DNA of 64,000 nucleotides from Pseudoduganella namucuonensis (GTDB taxonomy: Bacteria; Pseudomonadota; Gammaproteobacteria; Burkholderiales; Burkholderiaceae_D), in contig NZ_FPBO01000019.1 in the NCBI RefSeq assembly GCF_900116645.1, forward strand, positions 1-64,000, written 5' to 3'. The notes beneath the pieces are model-generated. The model did not search any database and had not been told where the DNA came from. It worked only from the letters and a program-made list of their open reading frames with translations. The position numbers and the translations under genes were made by a program. Positions 1-8,308 of this stretch are shown piece by piece (the stretch's first letter is position 1; the number at the start of each line of letters is the position of its first letter).

Positions 1-542
1 ATGCGCTCCTGCAGCGACTTGGCGGAGAAGCCGCCGAACACCACCGAGTGCGTGGCGCCGATGCGCGCGCAGGCCTGCATGGCGGCCACGCCTTCGACCG
101 ACATGCTCATGTAGATGATGACGCGGTCGCCCTTCTTGATGCCGCGCGACTTCAGGCCGTTGGCGAACTTGCAAACCTTCTCGTGCAGTTCCTTGTAGCT
201 GACCTTGGCGACGGCGCCGTCGTCCGCCTCGAAGATGATGGCGGTCTTGTCGGCGTTGCCGTTGGCCAGATTGCGGTCCAGGCAGTTGTACGAAACGTTG
301 AGCTTGCCGCCTTCGAACCACCGATAGAACGGGGCGTTGTCCTCGTTCAGCGTGCGGGTGAAGGGCTCCTTCCATTCGATGTGCTCGCGCGCCAGGCGCG
401 CCCAAAAGCCCTCGTAGTCCAGTTCCGCCGCCGCGCACAGGGCGCGGTAGGCCGCCATGCCGGATACATTGGCCTGCGCGGCGAAGTCCGCCGGAGGCGC
501 GAAGACGCGGTTTTCATGCGTGGTGTGATCTGATTCGGACAT
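1..542 (-). CDS. acs: Acetyl-CoA synthetase, N-terminal part (runs off the window)
   Basis: AMP-forming acetate:CoA ligase. The 180 visible residues match the N-terminal ACAS_N region ([15 protein letters not shown], then [19 protein letters not shown]) and the beginning of the AMP-binding domain ([26 protein letters not shown] and VVFGGFS). The catalytic core and C-terminal lid lie outside the window. The ATG at 540-542 follows an AAGGAGACA ribosome site. It starts 57 bp after mdcH on the same strand, so it may be the last gene of the malonate operon. That makes sense because malonate decarboxylase converts free malonate to acetate and CO2, and acetate must then be activated. PrpE is the main alternative, but the N-terminus reads as Acs. 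Confidence 0.93.
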   Translation of the reverse strand, partial: MSESDHTTHENRVFAPPADFAAQANVSGMAAYRALCAAAELDYEGFWARLAREHIEWKEPFTRTLNEDNAPFYRWFEGGKLNVSYNCLDRNLANGNADKTAIIFEADDGAVAKVSYKELHEKVCKFANGLKSRGIKKGDRVIIYMSMSVEGVAAMQACARIGATHSVVFGGFSAKSLQER

Positions 543-599
543 GCTTGTCTCCTTGAATGATGATAGAGGCGCTAGCGGCCGCGTTCCGTGGACGCCCGC

Positions 600-1532
600 T
601 CAGCGCCGCGATTTCTCTTGCGCCAGCAGCGCCAGCACGGTGTCGATCCGGTTGCCTTCGCAACTGAGCGCCAATCCCGATTCGAATACGGGCGCGGTCA
701 ATCCGGTCAACACGGCGCCGCTGGGCATTTCCAGCGCCAGCCGGGCGCCCCGCTCCCAGGCGTGGCGGGCGGTGTCGAACCAGTGGACCTGGCGCGCCAT
801 GTTGGCAGCCAGGTCGTCGCGGATGGCGCGCGGATCGAACAGCGCGCGTGCGCTTCCGCCGCTGATATAGACGGCCTTGGGGCGCGACAGCGGCACGCCA
901 TCGAAGGCCTCTTGCATGCGCTTCGCCTGCGCGTCCAGCAGCGCGCAATGCGACGGTACGCCGACGTCCAGCGCTTCGGCCCTGGTGGCGCCGGCGGCCA
1001 GCGCCAGATCCGCCACGCGCCGCAACGCGTCCCGCCCGCCGGCGATCACCTGCTGGCGCGGCGCGTTCAGATTGGCCAGGTACACCGGCGAGGCGGCGCG
1101 GTGCACTTGCGCGATCAGCGGTTCCAGCTGTCCCTGATCGAGCCCGCCGATGGCCCACATGCCGTAGCCGTGCGGGTAGCCCTGCTCCATCAGTTCGGCC
1201 CGGCGCGCCACCAGCCGCACGGCGTCCGGGTAGGCGATCACGCCGGCGGCGACGGCGGCCGGGTAGGCGCCTATCGACAGGCCCGCCACCATGTCCGGCT
1301 CGGCGCCATGCGCCGCCAGCACGCGCGCCATCGCCACGCCGGCGGCCAGCAGGCAAAGCTGGGTCGCGACGGTCGAAGCGAGGGCTTGTTCGCTGTCCAG
1401 CGCCAGCGGGTCCCGTCCCAGCGCGGCGGCGGTTTCGGCCAGCGTCCGCGCCGTTTCAGGGTGGTCGGGCAGCGCGTGCAGCATGCCGGGCTTTTGCGCG
1501 CCCTGGCCGGGGAAGGTGTACAGGACACTCAT
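600..1532 (-). CDS. mdcH: Malonate decarboxylase epsilon subunit (malonyl-CoA:ACP transacylase)
   Basis: FabD-like acyltransferase, 310 aa, that loads malonyl onto the dephospho-CoA-type prosthetic group of MdcC. Seen: the GQGAQ N-terminal motif (residues 9-13), nucleophile elbow GLSIG with Ser86, and the PSHCALL segment carrying the family's catalytic His. The start at MSVLYTFPGQG is set by an ATGA overlap with the mdcG stop codon; the open frame continues upstream but would only add a shadow of mdcG. It is the last mdc gene, with acs 57 bp downstream. Confidence 0.93.
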   Translation of the reverse strand: MSVLYTFPGQGAQKPGMLHALPDHPETARTLAETAAALGRDPLALDSEQALASTVATQLCLLAAGVAMARVLAAHGAEPDMVAGLSIGAYPAAVAAGVIAYPDAVRLVARRAELMEQGYPHGYGMWAIGGLDQGQLEPLIAQVHRAASPVYLANLNAPRQQVIAGGRDALRRVADLALAAGATRAEALDVGVPSHCALLDAQAKRMQEAFDGVPLSRPKAVYISGGSARALFDPRAIRDDLAANMARQVHWFDTARHAWERGARLALEMPSGAVLTGLTAPVFESGLALSCEGNRIDTVLALLAQEKSRR

Positions 1533-2242
1533 GGCGCCGCCCCCGCCTGCCAGGGGTCGGCGCACAGCCGCGGACCGGTGGCGGTCTTCAGCATCACGCG
1601 GCCGCCGCGCAGCCATTCGGCCAGCGCGAAGGCACCCTCGCCGGTGTCGATCTGGATGTCCACGCGAAGGTCCGCGCCGGCCTGGATGGCGGCCAGCGCC
1701 GCCGTCCGCGCGGCGTCCAGCGGTTGCGGGGCGCGCACCAGCAGGTCAAGGTCGCTGTCCGGGCGCAGGACTTCGATGCCCGTGGCAAGGTAGAAGCCGA
1801 CGCCGCCGGTGGGGCCCCAACTCAGGCCCGTCGCGTCCAGCGCGGCGGCGATTGCGTTCAGCGCCGCGGCGATTCCGCCCAGTCCCGCGGCGCAAACCGG
1901 GGACAGTCCCTCCGCGCCACGCGGGCTGGCCAAGGCTGGCGCCGGGGACCGCGGGACTGTCCCCTGTTCCGGGCCGCGGGTATTCTCGGGCGCAGCCAGC
2001 ATCTCGGGGGTGACACGGCGCAGCACCGCGTCCTGGTGCACATAACCCTTGCAGCGCTGGTTGCGCGCCAGGCCGCGCAGGCCGACCGGCAGCAGGGCGC
2101 CGGCCGTGGCTTCGCGCCGCACCACCACGGGCGCCCGGCGCATCCAGTCCGCGTCGGCCCATTCCGGCCAGGCTCCGTCCACCCGCACGCCGCCCTCCGC
2201 CACCCAGAGCAGGTCGTGCGGCCAGTATCCGGCGTGGCTCAT
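1529..2242 (-). CDS. mdcG: Malonate decarboxylase holo-ACP synthase (phosphoribosyl-dephospho-CoA transferase)
   Basis: Transfers the 2'-(5''-triphosphoribosyl)-3'-dephospho-CoA made by MdcB to the MdcC serine. The 237-aa product has the family start HDLLWV, an RNQRCKGYVHQ segment and the nucleotidyltransferase-like motif DSDLDLLV. Residues about 93-115 are a Pro/Gly/Ser/Ala-rich insert encoded entirely by a 66-bp palindromic element (1899-1964), making the protein longer than the roughly 200-210 aa I expect. Function seems retained because the frame stays open. It overlaps mdcH by ATGA and starts 3 bp after madM. Confidence 0.9.
   Translation of the reverse strand: MSHAGYWPHDLLWVAEGGVRVDGAWPEWADADWMRRAPVVVRREATAGALLPVGLRGLARNQRCKGYVHQDAVLRRVTPEMLAAPENTRGPEQGTVPRSPAPALASPRGAEGLSPVCAAGLGGIAAALNAIAAALDATGLSWGPTGGVGFYLATGIEVLRPDSDLDLLVRAPQPLDAARTAALAAIQAGADLRVDIQIDTGEGAFALAEWLRGGRVMLKTATGPRLCADPWQAGAAP
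1899..1964. repeat. 66-bp palindromic element, copy 1, inside mdcG
   Basis: Perfect 12-bp inverted arms GGGGACAGTCCC (1899-1910) and GGGACTGTCCCC (1953-1964) are separated by exactly 42 nt. The spacer begins TCCGCGCC and ends GACCGC, and an inner GCGCCA/TGGCGC pair could form a second stem. The left flank AAACC recurs at the copies at 6387 and 52685. The length of 22 codons keeps mdcG in frame. REP-like or miniature mobile origin is inferred. Confidence 0.85.
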
Positions 2243-2245
2243 TGC

Positions 2246-3010
2246 TCAACCCACCAGCGACTTGGTCGCGAAATACAGTATCGATGGCCCCATCAGGCAG
2301 CCCAGGCCCGTGTGGAAGGTCGCCACCAGCGTCCCGTAGGGCACCAGCTTGCGGTCGGTGGCCGCGAGGCCGGCCGAGACGCCGCTGACGGTGCCGGCCA
2401 AGCCGCCAAAGACCATCGCCGAACGCGGCGTCCTCAAGCCCAGGAATCCGGCCGCCACCGGCGTGCCCACCATCACCAGGATGGCCTTCACCAGGCCGGT
2501 CGCGATGCTGAGCGCCATGAGCTCGGAGCTGGCGCCGATGGCCGCACCCGTGACGGGACCCACGATGTAGGTGACCGCGCCGGCGCCGATGGTGGTCATG
2601 CTGACCGCGTCGCGGTAGCCGAAGGCGTAGGCCACGCTGGCGCCGACGATAAAGGGCAGCACCGTGCCCAGCACCAGCGCCACCACGCCTATCATGCCGG
2701 CCTTGCGCGCCTCGGTGGCCTGCACCTCGAACGCGGTGGCCACGATGGCAAAGTCGCGCAGCATGGCGCCGCCCATCAGGCCGATGCCGCTGAACAGGGA
2801 CAGGTCCGCCAGCCCCTTCTGGCCCCCGGTGTGGCTGCCGCCCCAATAGGCCAGCCCCAAGCCGATCACGATGGCGATGGCCGAGCCATGCACCCGGCCG
2901 AACGTCAGGTGCTTCGATAGCAGCATCGACACGTACATGATCAGGCCGACCACGGCGAAGGCGGTCACCAGTCCGTTGTGCAGCACGGTTTTTTCGAGCA
3001 TTTCGATCAT
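2246..3010 (-). CDS. madM: Malonate transporter subunit MadM
   Basis: Larger subunit (254 aa) of the two-component MadLM malonate importer, described as a cation-coupled symporter. The protein is almost wholly hydrophobic, with several predicted membrane helices (for example VTAFAVVGLIMYVSMLL and SAIAIVIGLGLAYW) and glycine-rich turns (FSGIGLMGGAMLRD). The ATG at 3008-3010 has an AAGGAGAAC site. It sits between madL and mdcG, the usual context for this carrier. Confidence 0.9.
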   Translation of the reverse strand: MIEMLEKTVLHNGLVTAFAVVGLIMYVSMLLSKHLTFGRVHGSAIAIVIGLGLAYWGGSHTGGQKGLADLSLFSGIGLMGGAMLRDFAIVATAFEVQATEARKAGMIGVVALVLGTVLPFIVGASVAYAFGYRDAVSMTTIGAGAVTYIVGPVTGAAIGASSELMALSIATGLVKAILVMVGTPVAAGFLGLRTPRSAMVFGGLAGTVSGVSAGLAATDRKLVPYGTLVATFHTGLGCLMGPSILYFATKSLVG

Positions 3011-3020
3011 GATGTTCTCC

Positions 3021-3437
3021 TTATGCCGTCTTGGCGGTGGTGGATGGACCGGTGGCCGGATTGTTGGCGGTCTCGCTCGCGCCGGTCTTTTCGCCGCGGT
3101 TGATCAGCGAGATGGTGCAGGCGCACACCACCAGGGTGCCCACCGCCGCCAGCAGCGCCACCGGTCCGCCTTTCAGCGCCGCCACCACGTTCTGCTGGGC
3201 CGCCATCGCCACCACCACCGGGATGTACATCGCGCCCCAGAAGGTCACGCCCAGCTCCGTGGTCTGCGGCATCAGGCCGCGCTTGTGCATGTACAGCCGC
3301 GCGAAAATCAGCAGGATCATGGCGATGCCCACCCCGCCGACATTGGTTTTCACGCCGATCAGGGCGCCCAGCAGGTCGCCGAGGAAAATGCCCAGCAAGT
3401 GGCACACGGCCAGTAGTGCGGTTCCATAGATAATCAT
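3021..3437 (-). CDS. madL: Malonate transporter subunit MadL
   Basis: Small membrane subunit (138 aa) of the MadLM malonate carrier. It starts MIIYGTALLAVCHLLG and has about four hydrophobic segments, followed by a hydrophilic Thr/Ala-rich tail from residue 115. A GGAGGAGAC ribosome site precedes the ATG at 3435-3437. It lies 85 bp downstream of mdcE and 10 bp ahead of madM. Confidence 0.9.
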   Translation of the reverse strand: MIIYGTALLAVCHLLGIFLGDLLGALIGVKTNVGGVGIAMILLIFARLYMHKRGLMPQTTELGVTFWGAMYIPVVVAMAAQQNVVAALKGGPVALLAAVGTLVVCACTISLINRGEKTGASETANNPATGPSTTAKTA

Positions 3438-3522
3438 GATGTCTCCTCCAGTTCGAAGTCAGAAAAGCGGGCGGTGGCTGGTTTTTATTGTGCCGCGCAC
3501 CCGCGGAGTTATTACCGCAATC

Positions 3523-4395
3523 TCATCGCGCCGCGCCTTGCCATTGCTCGCGCAGCAGTTCCCTCACCTTTCTCGAGGCCTGCCGGTGCGGTCCGTTCAG
3601 CCGCCCGCCCAGCCCGCGATCGCCACTGGCCAGGATGTCGGCCAGCGCCTGTTCCAGCGACTCCCGCACCATGGCGGTGTCCGTCGCCGTCGCCGCGTCG
3701 GGATCGGCCGGGGCCAGCACGCGCCACAGCATGCCCAGCGAGGCGTAGCTCTGGATGTCGTAGGCCATCGGCGGCACGCTGGCGGCCAGTTCCTCCAGCG
3801 CCTCCACCGAGCGCAGGGTGATGCGCGCGGCGGAGGCCTTGCCCATCGCATGCACCATGACCTTGCGGTCGTCGAAGGCGATCAGGCGGTTGGCCTGGTA
3901 GCCGTGCGCCAGGAAGGCGCCGGACATGGCGCTGCCGACGATCAGCCCGATCACCGGATGCCCGGCCAGCCGCGCCTCCGCATAGGCGCCCGCCGCGCCG
4001 GCCAGCGCCTGGTGTATGCCGTAGGCCTCCTCGGCGCGGCCGTAGGCCTGGCTGGCGACATCGATCACGGCCACGATGGGCCGCTTGACCGGCGCGGCCC
4101 GGTCGGCCTGGACGACCTCCCCCACCGCGCGCGCCAGTTGCCAGCCTTCGACCAGGCCGATCTCGCCGTTGCGGGCCCGCGCGAAGCGGTTGTGCGGGTC
4201 CGGCACCACGGCGATGTAGCGGGCCGGCTGGCCGGCCAGTTCGGCGTCCGCCACCCGCACGGCGGCGCAGTAGCCTGGCGCCGGCGTTGCGCCGCCGGTC
4301 AGCGCGGCGAGCCAGCGGGCTCCCCTGCTGGCGGATTCGGTTGCAGGGCTGTCGCCGGCCGCGTCGTCCGCATCGAGATTGACTAGCGTGTTCAT
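3523..4395 (-). CDS. mdcE: Malonate decarboxylase gamma subunit
   Basis: Carboxyltransferase-fold subunit (290 aa) that acts with MdcD to decarboxylate malonyl-S-ACP to acetyl-S-ACP. It shows crotonase/ClpP-like segments such as KRPIVAVIDVASQAYGR and GLIVGSAMSGAFLAHG. The first 30 residues are Asp/Ala-rich and may be dispensable. ATGA overlap with mdcD. This is the biotin-independent class: no biotin carrier or sodium pump subunit occurs in the cluster. Confidence 0.92.
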   Translation of the reverse strand: MNTLVNLDADDAAGDSPATESASRGARWLAALTGGATPAPGYCAAVRVADAELAGQPARYIAVVPDPHNRFARARNGEIGLVEGWQLARAVGEVVQADRAAPVKRPIVAVIDVASQAYGRAEEAYGIHQALAGAAGAYAEARLAGHPVIGLIVGSAMSGAFLAHGYQANRLIAFDDRKVMVHAMGKASAARITLRSVEALEELAASVPPMAYDIQSYASLGMLWRVLAPADPDAATATDTAMVRESLEQALADILASGDRGLGGRLNGPHRQASRKVRELLREQWQGAAR

Positions 4396-5243
4396 GACTG
4401 CACTCCTTTACCGTAAATCGCGCGCACCTGCTGCGCGCTAGCCTGCACCGTGGCATCCACCCGCTCCAGGCAGGCCAGGAATTCTTCATGGCGCTGGCTG
4501 CGGTGCCGTTCCGGCGGGCCTTGCCGGAACAGCCCGGCCAGCGTGGCGCGGATGGCGGCCGTGTCGTCCTCCACGCAGAAGTCAGCCAACCGCGACTGGT
4601 GGCGCTGTTCGCCGCCGGTCAGGCTCCAGATGAAGGGCCGGTTGCGCGAGTCGAATTCGGCCACGCCCGCCTCCTGCTCGATCACCTGCGGGCCGTTCAG
4701 CCCCAGGCGCGCCTCGCTGGTGAGCACCAGCCAGGAACACAGCCCCGCAGCGATGGACATGCCGCCATAGCAGCCCACAGTGCCCGCGCTCACGCCGATC
4801 ACCGGGCGGTAGCGCCGCAGGTCCACGATCGCCGCCTGGATCTCGGCAATCGCCGCCAGTCCCAGATTGGCCTCCTGCAGCCGGACCCCGCCCGTTTCGA
4901 ACAGGATCACGGCCTGCGTCGGCACGCCGTTGCGGTTGTCCTCCGCCGCCAGCTCCAGCGCGCCGGCGATCTTGGCGCCGCCCACCTCGCCCATGCTGCC
5001 GCCCTGGAAGGCGCCCTCTATCGCCAGCACCACGGTGGGCAGGCCGTCCAGCGTGCCCTTGGCGACGATCACGCCGTCGTCGGCCTGCACCACGATGTGC
5101 TGCATGGCCAGCCAGGGCGACGTAATCCGGTCGAAGGGGCCGACCAGTTCCGTCATGCCGCCCTCGTCCAGCAGCGCCCTGGCGCGGCTGCGCGCGCCGC
5201 GCTCGATGAAGCTGTCGCGGGAAAGTAGTTGTTGGGTGTTCAT
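4392..5243 (-). CDS. mdcD: Malonate decarboxylase beta subunit
   Basis: Acetyl-CoA-carboxylase-beta-like subunit (283 aa), partner of MdcE in the decarboxylation step. It begins with the family's MNTQQLLSRDSFIERGAR, and contains the glycine-rich core GAFQGGSMGEVGGAKIAGALELA and the oxyanion-region segment GVSAGTVGCYGGMSIAAG. It is joined to mdcC and mdcE by ATGA overlaps, which suggests translational coupling and fixed stoichiometry. Confidence 0.93.
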   Translation of the reverse strand: MNTQQLLSRDSFIERGARSRARALLDEGGMTELVGPFDRITSPWLAMQHIVVQADDGVIVAKGTLDGLPTVVLAIEGAFQGGSMGEVGGAKIAGALELAAEDNRNGVPTQAVILFETGGVRLQEANLGLAAIAEIQAAIVDLRRYRPVIGVSAGTVGCYGGMSIAAGLCSWLVLTSEARLGLNGPQVIEQEAGVAEFDSRNRPFIWSLTGGEQRHQSRLADFCVEDDTAAIRATLAGLFRQGPPERHRSQRHEEFLACLERVDATVQASAQQVRAIYGKGVQS

Positions 5244-5539
5244 GGCCGCGCCGCCTCCTCGTAAGCCTGTTCGATGCGCATGCGCACCACGCCGGGCGTC
5301 GCGCCACTGTCGTGGATCTCGATGCTCGCCGCGGGCAGCGGCTCGGCCGAGAACACCCGGTCCAGCAAGGCCTGCCAGGTCGCGCCGAAACCCTTCACCG
5401 AGGTCTGCACCAGCACCGTGGTGCGTCCCGCCGGCGCGGGCTCCAGCAATACCTCCAGGTCGCCCGAGCTGACCACGCCGGCCAGCGCGCGCCCTGCGGC
5501 CGGCTGCCCGGCCGCGTATTCAAACCGCAGTTGTTCCAT
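5240..5539 (-). CDS. mdcC: Malonate decarboxylase acyl carrier protein (delta subunit)
   Basis: 99-aa acyl carrier that holds malonyl and acetyl on a phosphoribosyl-dephospho-CoA arm rather than phosphopantetheine. The modified serine in the characterised Klebsiella protein lies in a VxSGDLEVL context. Here GVVSSGDLEVLLE puts Ser25 in that place. There is no DSL phosphopantetheine motif, as expected. The start codon lies 20 bp inside the end of mdcB, and the stop overlaps the mdcD start. Confidence 0.92.
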   Translation of the reverse strand: MEQLRFEYAAGQPAAGRALAGVVSSGDLEVLLEPAPAGRTTVLVQTSVKGFGATWQALLDRVFSAEPLPAASIEIHDSGATPGVVRMRIEQAYEEAARP

Positions 5540-6497
5540 GATGCGTCTCCACTTCTTCCATGTTGTCGTTCTCTATGCCGTCGAGCAGCAGCGCCGCCGC
5601 CAGCAGGTCCGCCGCGCCGCCCGGCGATACGCGCAGCGCCACCAAGTCCTCGCCCAGCGCGTGCAGCGCCGCCGCGCCTTCCACCCCGCCGGCGCCGCCG
5701 GCGTCCAGCACGCATTGCGCGCCTTGCTGCGCGGCTTCCAGCGCGGCGCGGCCGCCACGCGCCAGCAGGCAGGTGTCGTCCAGCCGCGCCATCACGGCCA
5801 GCAGGGCGTTCAGGCGCGCCGCGTCTTCGCTGTCGCCTCGGCGGCGGGACTGGCGCAGCATCGGCAGCGCCAGCTCGATCACGTGCGGGAAGTCCCGCTG
5901 CGCCTGGGAGCGCGCGCCGCCCACGCCGTGCCGCAGGCAGGCCAGCGCGCCCTTGTTGCCGGTGAGCGCGGGGGCGTGCCGGTCGTGCAGCCGGGCCAGC
6001 GCGCCGGCGCGGCCGGCCACCGCCTGGGCGGAACGCGCCGCCGGGTCTTGCGCGGCGGCGGTGACGATCAGTCCCAATGCCCAGATGGCGCCGCGGTGGG
6101 TGTTGACCCCGGCCGTGGCGTGCATCATGGCGCGTTCCGCGTCGCGGCCCGCCGCGCCGATACGCTCGCGCAGGGTCCGCGGATCCGCGATCGCGCCGCC
6201 GGCCAGCGCCATGGCGTGGAAGGCCGGCCGCAGCGCGCGGGCCGAATGGCACATCAGCATCCAGTTCAAGTCGTCGTGGGCGCCGTTGCCGCGCAGGTCC
6301 ACCAGGCCGGGTTTCGGCGTGAGCGTGGCCTCGTCGATCAGGGCGTCCACGGCCGCATCCGCGAGCCAGTCCGCCAGCTCGAAACCGGGGACAGGCCCGC
6401 GTTCGGCGTCCCAGGCCAGGACCGGGGCATACGACGCGGAGGGTCTGTCCCCAGCCGCGCTGGCCGTCGCTATCTCCATTGGATTCAAGGCATTCAT
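5520..6497 (-). CDS. mdcB: Triphosphoribosyl-dephospho-CoA synthase
   Basis: CitG-family enzyme (325 aa) that makes the MdcC prosthetic-group precursor from ATP and dephospho-CoA. Family segments: EATLTPKPGLVDLRGNGAHDDLN, GVNTHRGAIWALGL and TGNKGALACLRHGVGGAR. The start (MNALNPMEIA) is chosen from a TGATG junction with mdcA; the open frame continues upstream only as a shadow of mdcA. Residues 16-37 are encoded by a second copy of the 66-bp palindromic element (6387-6452), ahead of the conserved domain. Confidence 0.91.
   Translation of the reverse strand: MNALNPMEIATASAAGDRPSASYAPVLAWDAERGPVPGFELADWLADAAVDALIDEATLTPKPGLVDLRGNGAHDDLNWMLMCHSARALRPAFHAMALAGGAIADPRTLRERIGAAGRDAERAMMHATAGVNTHRGAIWALGLIVTAAAQDPAARSAQAVAGRAGALARLHDRHAPALTGNKGALACLRHGVGGARSQAQRDFPHVIELALPMLRQSRRRGDSEDAARLNALLAVMARLDDTCLLARGGRAALEAAQQGAQCVLDAGGAGGVEGAAALHALGEDLVALRVSPGGAADLLAAALLLDGIENDNMEEVETHHGTTAV
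6387..6452. repeat. 66-bp palindromic element, copy 2, inside mdcB
   Basis: Arms GGGGACAGGCCC (6387-6398) and GGGTCTGTCCCC (6441-6452) pair at 11 of 12 positions, with the odd pair a possible G-U. The spacer is again exactly 42 nt, and AAACC precedes the left arm. The element is read in a different frame here than in mdcG and acnA but keeps mdcB open. Confidence 0.8.
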
Positions 6498-8170
6498 CAC
6501 CAGCTCCTGAATTTCGCGGGCGGGTTGTACAAGCCATCCGACCACTCCACCAGCTCGCCGATGCTCTTGGCGGCCAGCAGTGAACGGGTGGCGTCGGCGC
6601 GCTGCACGCCGATGTCCTCCGGCAGCGCGATCAGCCCTTCGCCGCGCATGCGCGCGGTGTCCTTCGGGTTGTGCCGCATGCCCACCGGCGTCACGCCCGA
6701 CACCGCCGCCAGCATGGCCTTGCGCTCCTCCAGCGAACGCGCCTTGTACAGATAGGCGATGCCCTCCTCCGTCAGCACGTGGGTCACGTCGTCGCCGTAG
6801 ATCATCACCGGCGCCAGCGGCATGCCGGACGCCTTGCCCACCGCCACCGCGTCCAGCGATTCGACGATGGAGGGCTGGCCGCCGTCCTGGAAGGTTTCCA
6901 CCATCTGCACCACCAGCTTCTTGCCGCGCGCCAGCGGGTCGTCGGTCTCGATCAGGTCCAGCCAGGCCGGCGTGGCGTGGCGCCGGCCGTGCGGGTCGTG
7001 GCCCATGTTCGGCGCGCCGCCGAAGCCCGTCAACCGGCCGCGCGTGACGGTGGAGGAATTGCCCAGGCCATCCATCTGCAGGGTGGAGCCGATGAACAGG
7101 TCCACCGCGTACTGGCCGGCCAGCTGGCACAGCGCGCGGTTCGAGCGCATGGACCCGTCGCGCCCCGTGAAGAAGATGTCCGGCCGCGCCGCCGCGTAGG
7201 CCTCCATGCCCAGCTCCGCGCCGAAGCAGTGCACGCTCTCTACCCAGCCGCTTTCAATGGCGGGGATCAGCGTGGGGTGGGGATTCAGGGTCCAGTTGCG
7301 GCAGATCTTGCCCTTCAGGCCCAGTTGCTCGCCGTAGGTCGGCAGGATCAGCTCGATGGCGGCGGTGTTGAAGCCGATGCCGTGGTTGAGCGACTGCACC
7401 TGGTGCCGCTCGTAGACGCCGCGTATCGCCATCATCGCCATCAGGATGTGCAGCGGCTTGACCAGGCGCGGGTCGCGGGTGAACAGCGGCTCGATATAGA
7501 ACGGCTTGTCCGATTCCACCACGAAGTCGATCCAGGAACCGGGAATGTCCACCCGCGGCAGGTCGCCCGGATTGTCGACGATCTGGTTGACCTGGGCGAT
7601 CACGATGCCGTCGCGGAAAGCGGCCGCCTCCACCAGCGTCGGCGTGTCCTCCGTGCTGGGGCCGGTGTACAGATTGCCCTGGCGGTCGGCCATGTAGCCG
7701 GCCACCATGACCACGTTGGGCGACAGGTCCACATACAGCCGCGCGTACAGCTCCACATAGGTGTGGATGGCGCCCATCTCCAGCAGCCCGTCCTGCAGGA
7801 ATTGCGAGATGCGCAGGCTTTGCGCGCCGGCGAAGGCGAAATCGAGCTTGCGGGCGATGCCGCGCTCGAACAGGTCCAGGTGCTCCGGCAGGCTTACGCT
7901 GGGCATGATCAGGTGCAGGTGGTTGACCAGGTCCGGATCCACTTGCACCAGCGAGCGGGCCAGGAAATCGGCCTGCTTTTGATTATTACCTTCAAGTACG
8001 ACGCGGTCGCCGCTGACGACCAGTTTCTGCAGCGCCTCGACGATGCGGTCGGGGCGCAGCACGGGCCCTTCGCATAGATGCGCCACGGCGGCCAGGCGGC
8101 GCTGTTTCTCGGTCCTCCGCGTGTCCCAGCGCCGGGCCGGCGCGGTTGCGGACGGGTTTGTGGTTTGCAT
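6497..8170 (-). CDS. mdcA: Malonate decarboxylase alpha subunit (acetyl-S-ACP:malonate ACP transferase)
   Basis: CoA-transferase-like subunit (557 aa) that swaps acetyl for malonyl on MdcC, releasing acetate. Long conserved runs are recognisable: WDTRRTEKQRRLAAVA at the N-terminus, GYMADRQGNLYTGPSTEDTPT, SLNHGIGFNTAAIELILPTYG and GRLTGFGGAPNMGHDPHGRRH. First gene of the operon, with an AGGGAGACA site before the ATG at 8168-8170. The promoter faces mdcR across 138 bp. Confidence 0.95.
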   Translation of the reverse strand: MQTTNPSATAPARRWDTRRTEKQRRLAAVAHLCEGPVLRPDRIVEALQKLVVSGDRVVLEGNNQKQADFLARSLVQVDPDLVNHLHLIMPSVSLPEHLDLFERGIARKLDFAFAGAQSLRISQFLQDGLLEMGAIHTYVELYARLYVDLSPNVVMVAGYMADRQGNLYTGPSTEDTPTLVEAAAFRDGIVIAQVNQIVDNPGDLPRVDIPGSWIDFVVESDKPFYIEPLFTRDPRLVKPLHILMAMMAIRGVYERHQVQSLNHGIGFNTAAIELILPTYGEQLGLKGKICRNWTLNPHPTLIPAIESGWVESVHCFGAELGMEAYAAARPDIFFTGRDGSMRSNRALCQLAGQYAVDLFIGSTLQMDGLGNSSTVTRGRLTGFGGAPNMGHDPHGRRHATPAWLDLIETDDPLARGKKLVVQMVETFQDGGQPSIVESLDAVAVGKASGMPLAPVMIYGDDVTHVLTEEGIAYLYKARSLEERKAMLAAVSGVTPVGMRHNPKDTARMRGEGLIALPEDIGVQRADATRSLLAAKSIGELVEWSDGLYNPPAKFRSW

Positions 8171-8308
8171 TGTGTCTCCCTCCTAGGTTCGTACAACACA
8201 GCATAGGAAGGATGGCCATGCCATACAATCAACCTGGCAGCGCGATGTTTACTCCAAGAGTAATGATTCCGGGCGCTTCAGGGCGGCATTGGGGCTACAA
8301 TTGGCGGC
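8171..8308. promoter_or_regulatory. Divergent mdcA / mdcR control region
   Basis: 138-bp gap between the two divergent starts. LysR-type activators normally bind such a region and respond to the pathway substrate. It is relatively AT-rich around 8195-8270. I could not settle on a single convincing T-N11-A operator or sigma-70 pair, so only the region is annotated. Confidence 0.5.

Noticed and set aside
6498-7130. Longer mdcB start within mdcA
   Set aside because: The extra residues are an off-frame reading of mdcA; the TGATG junction gives a better start.
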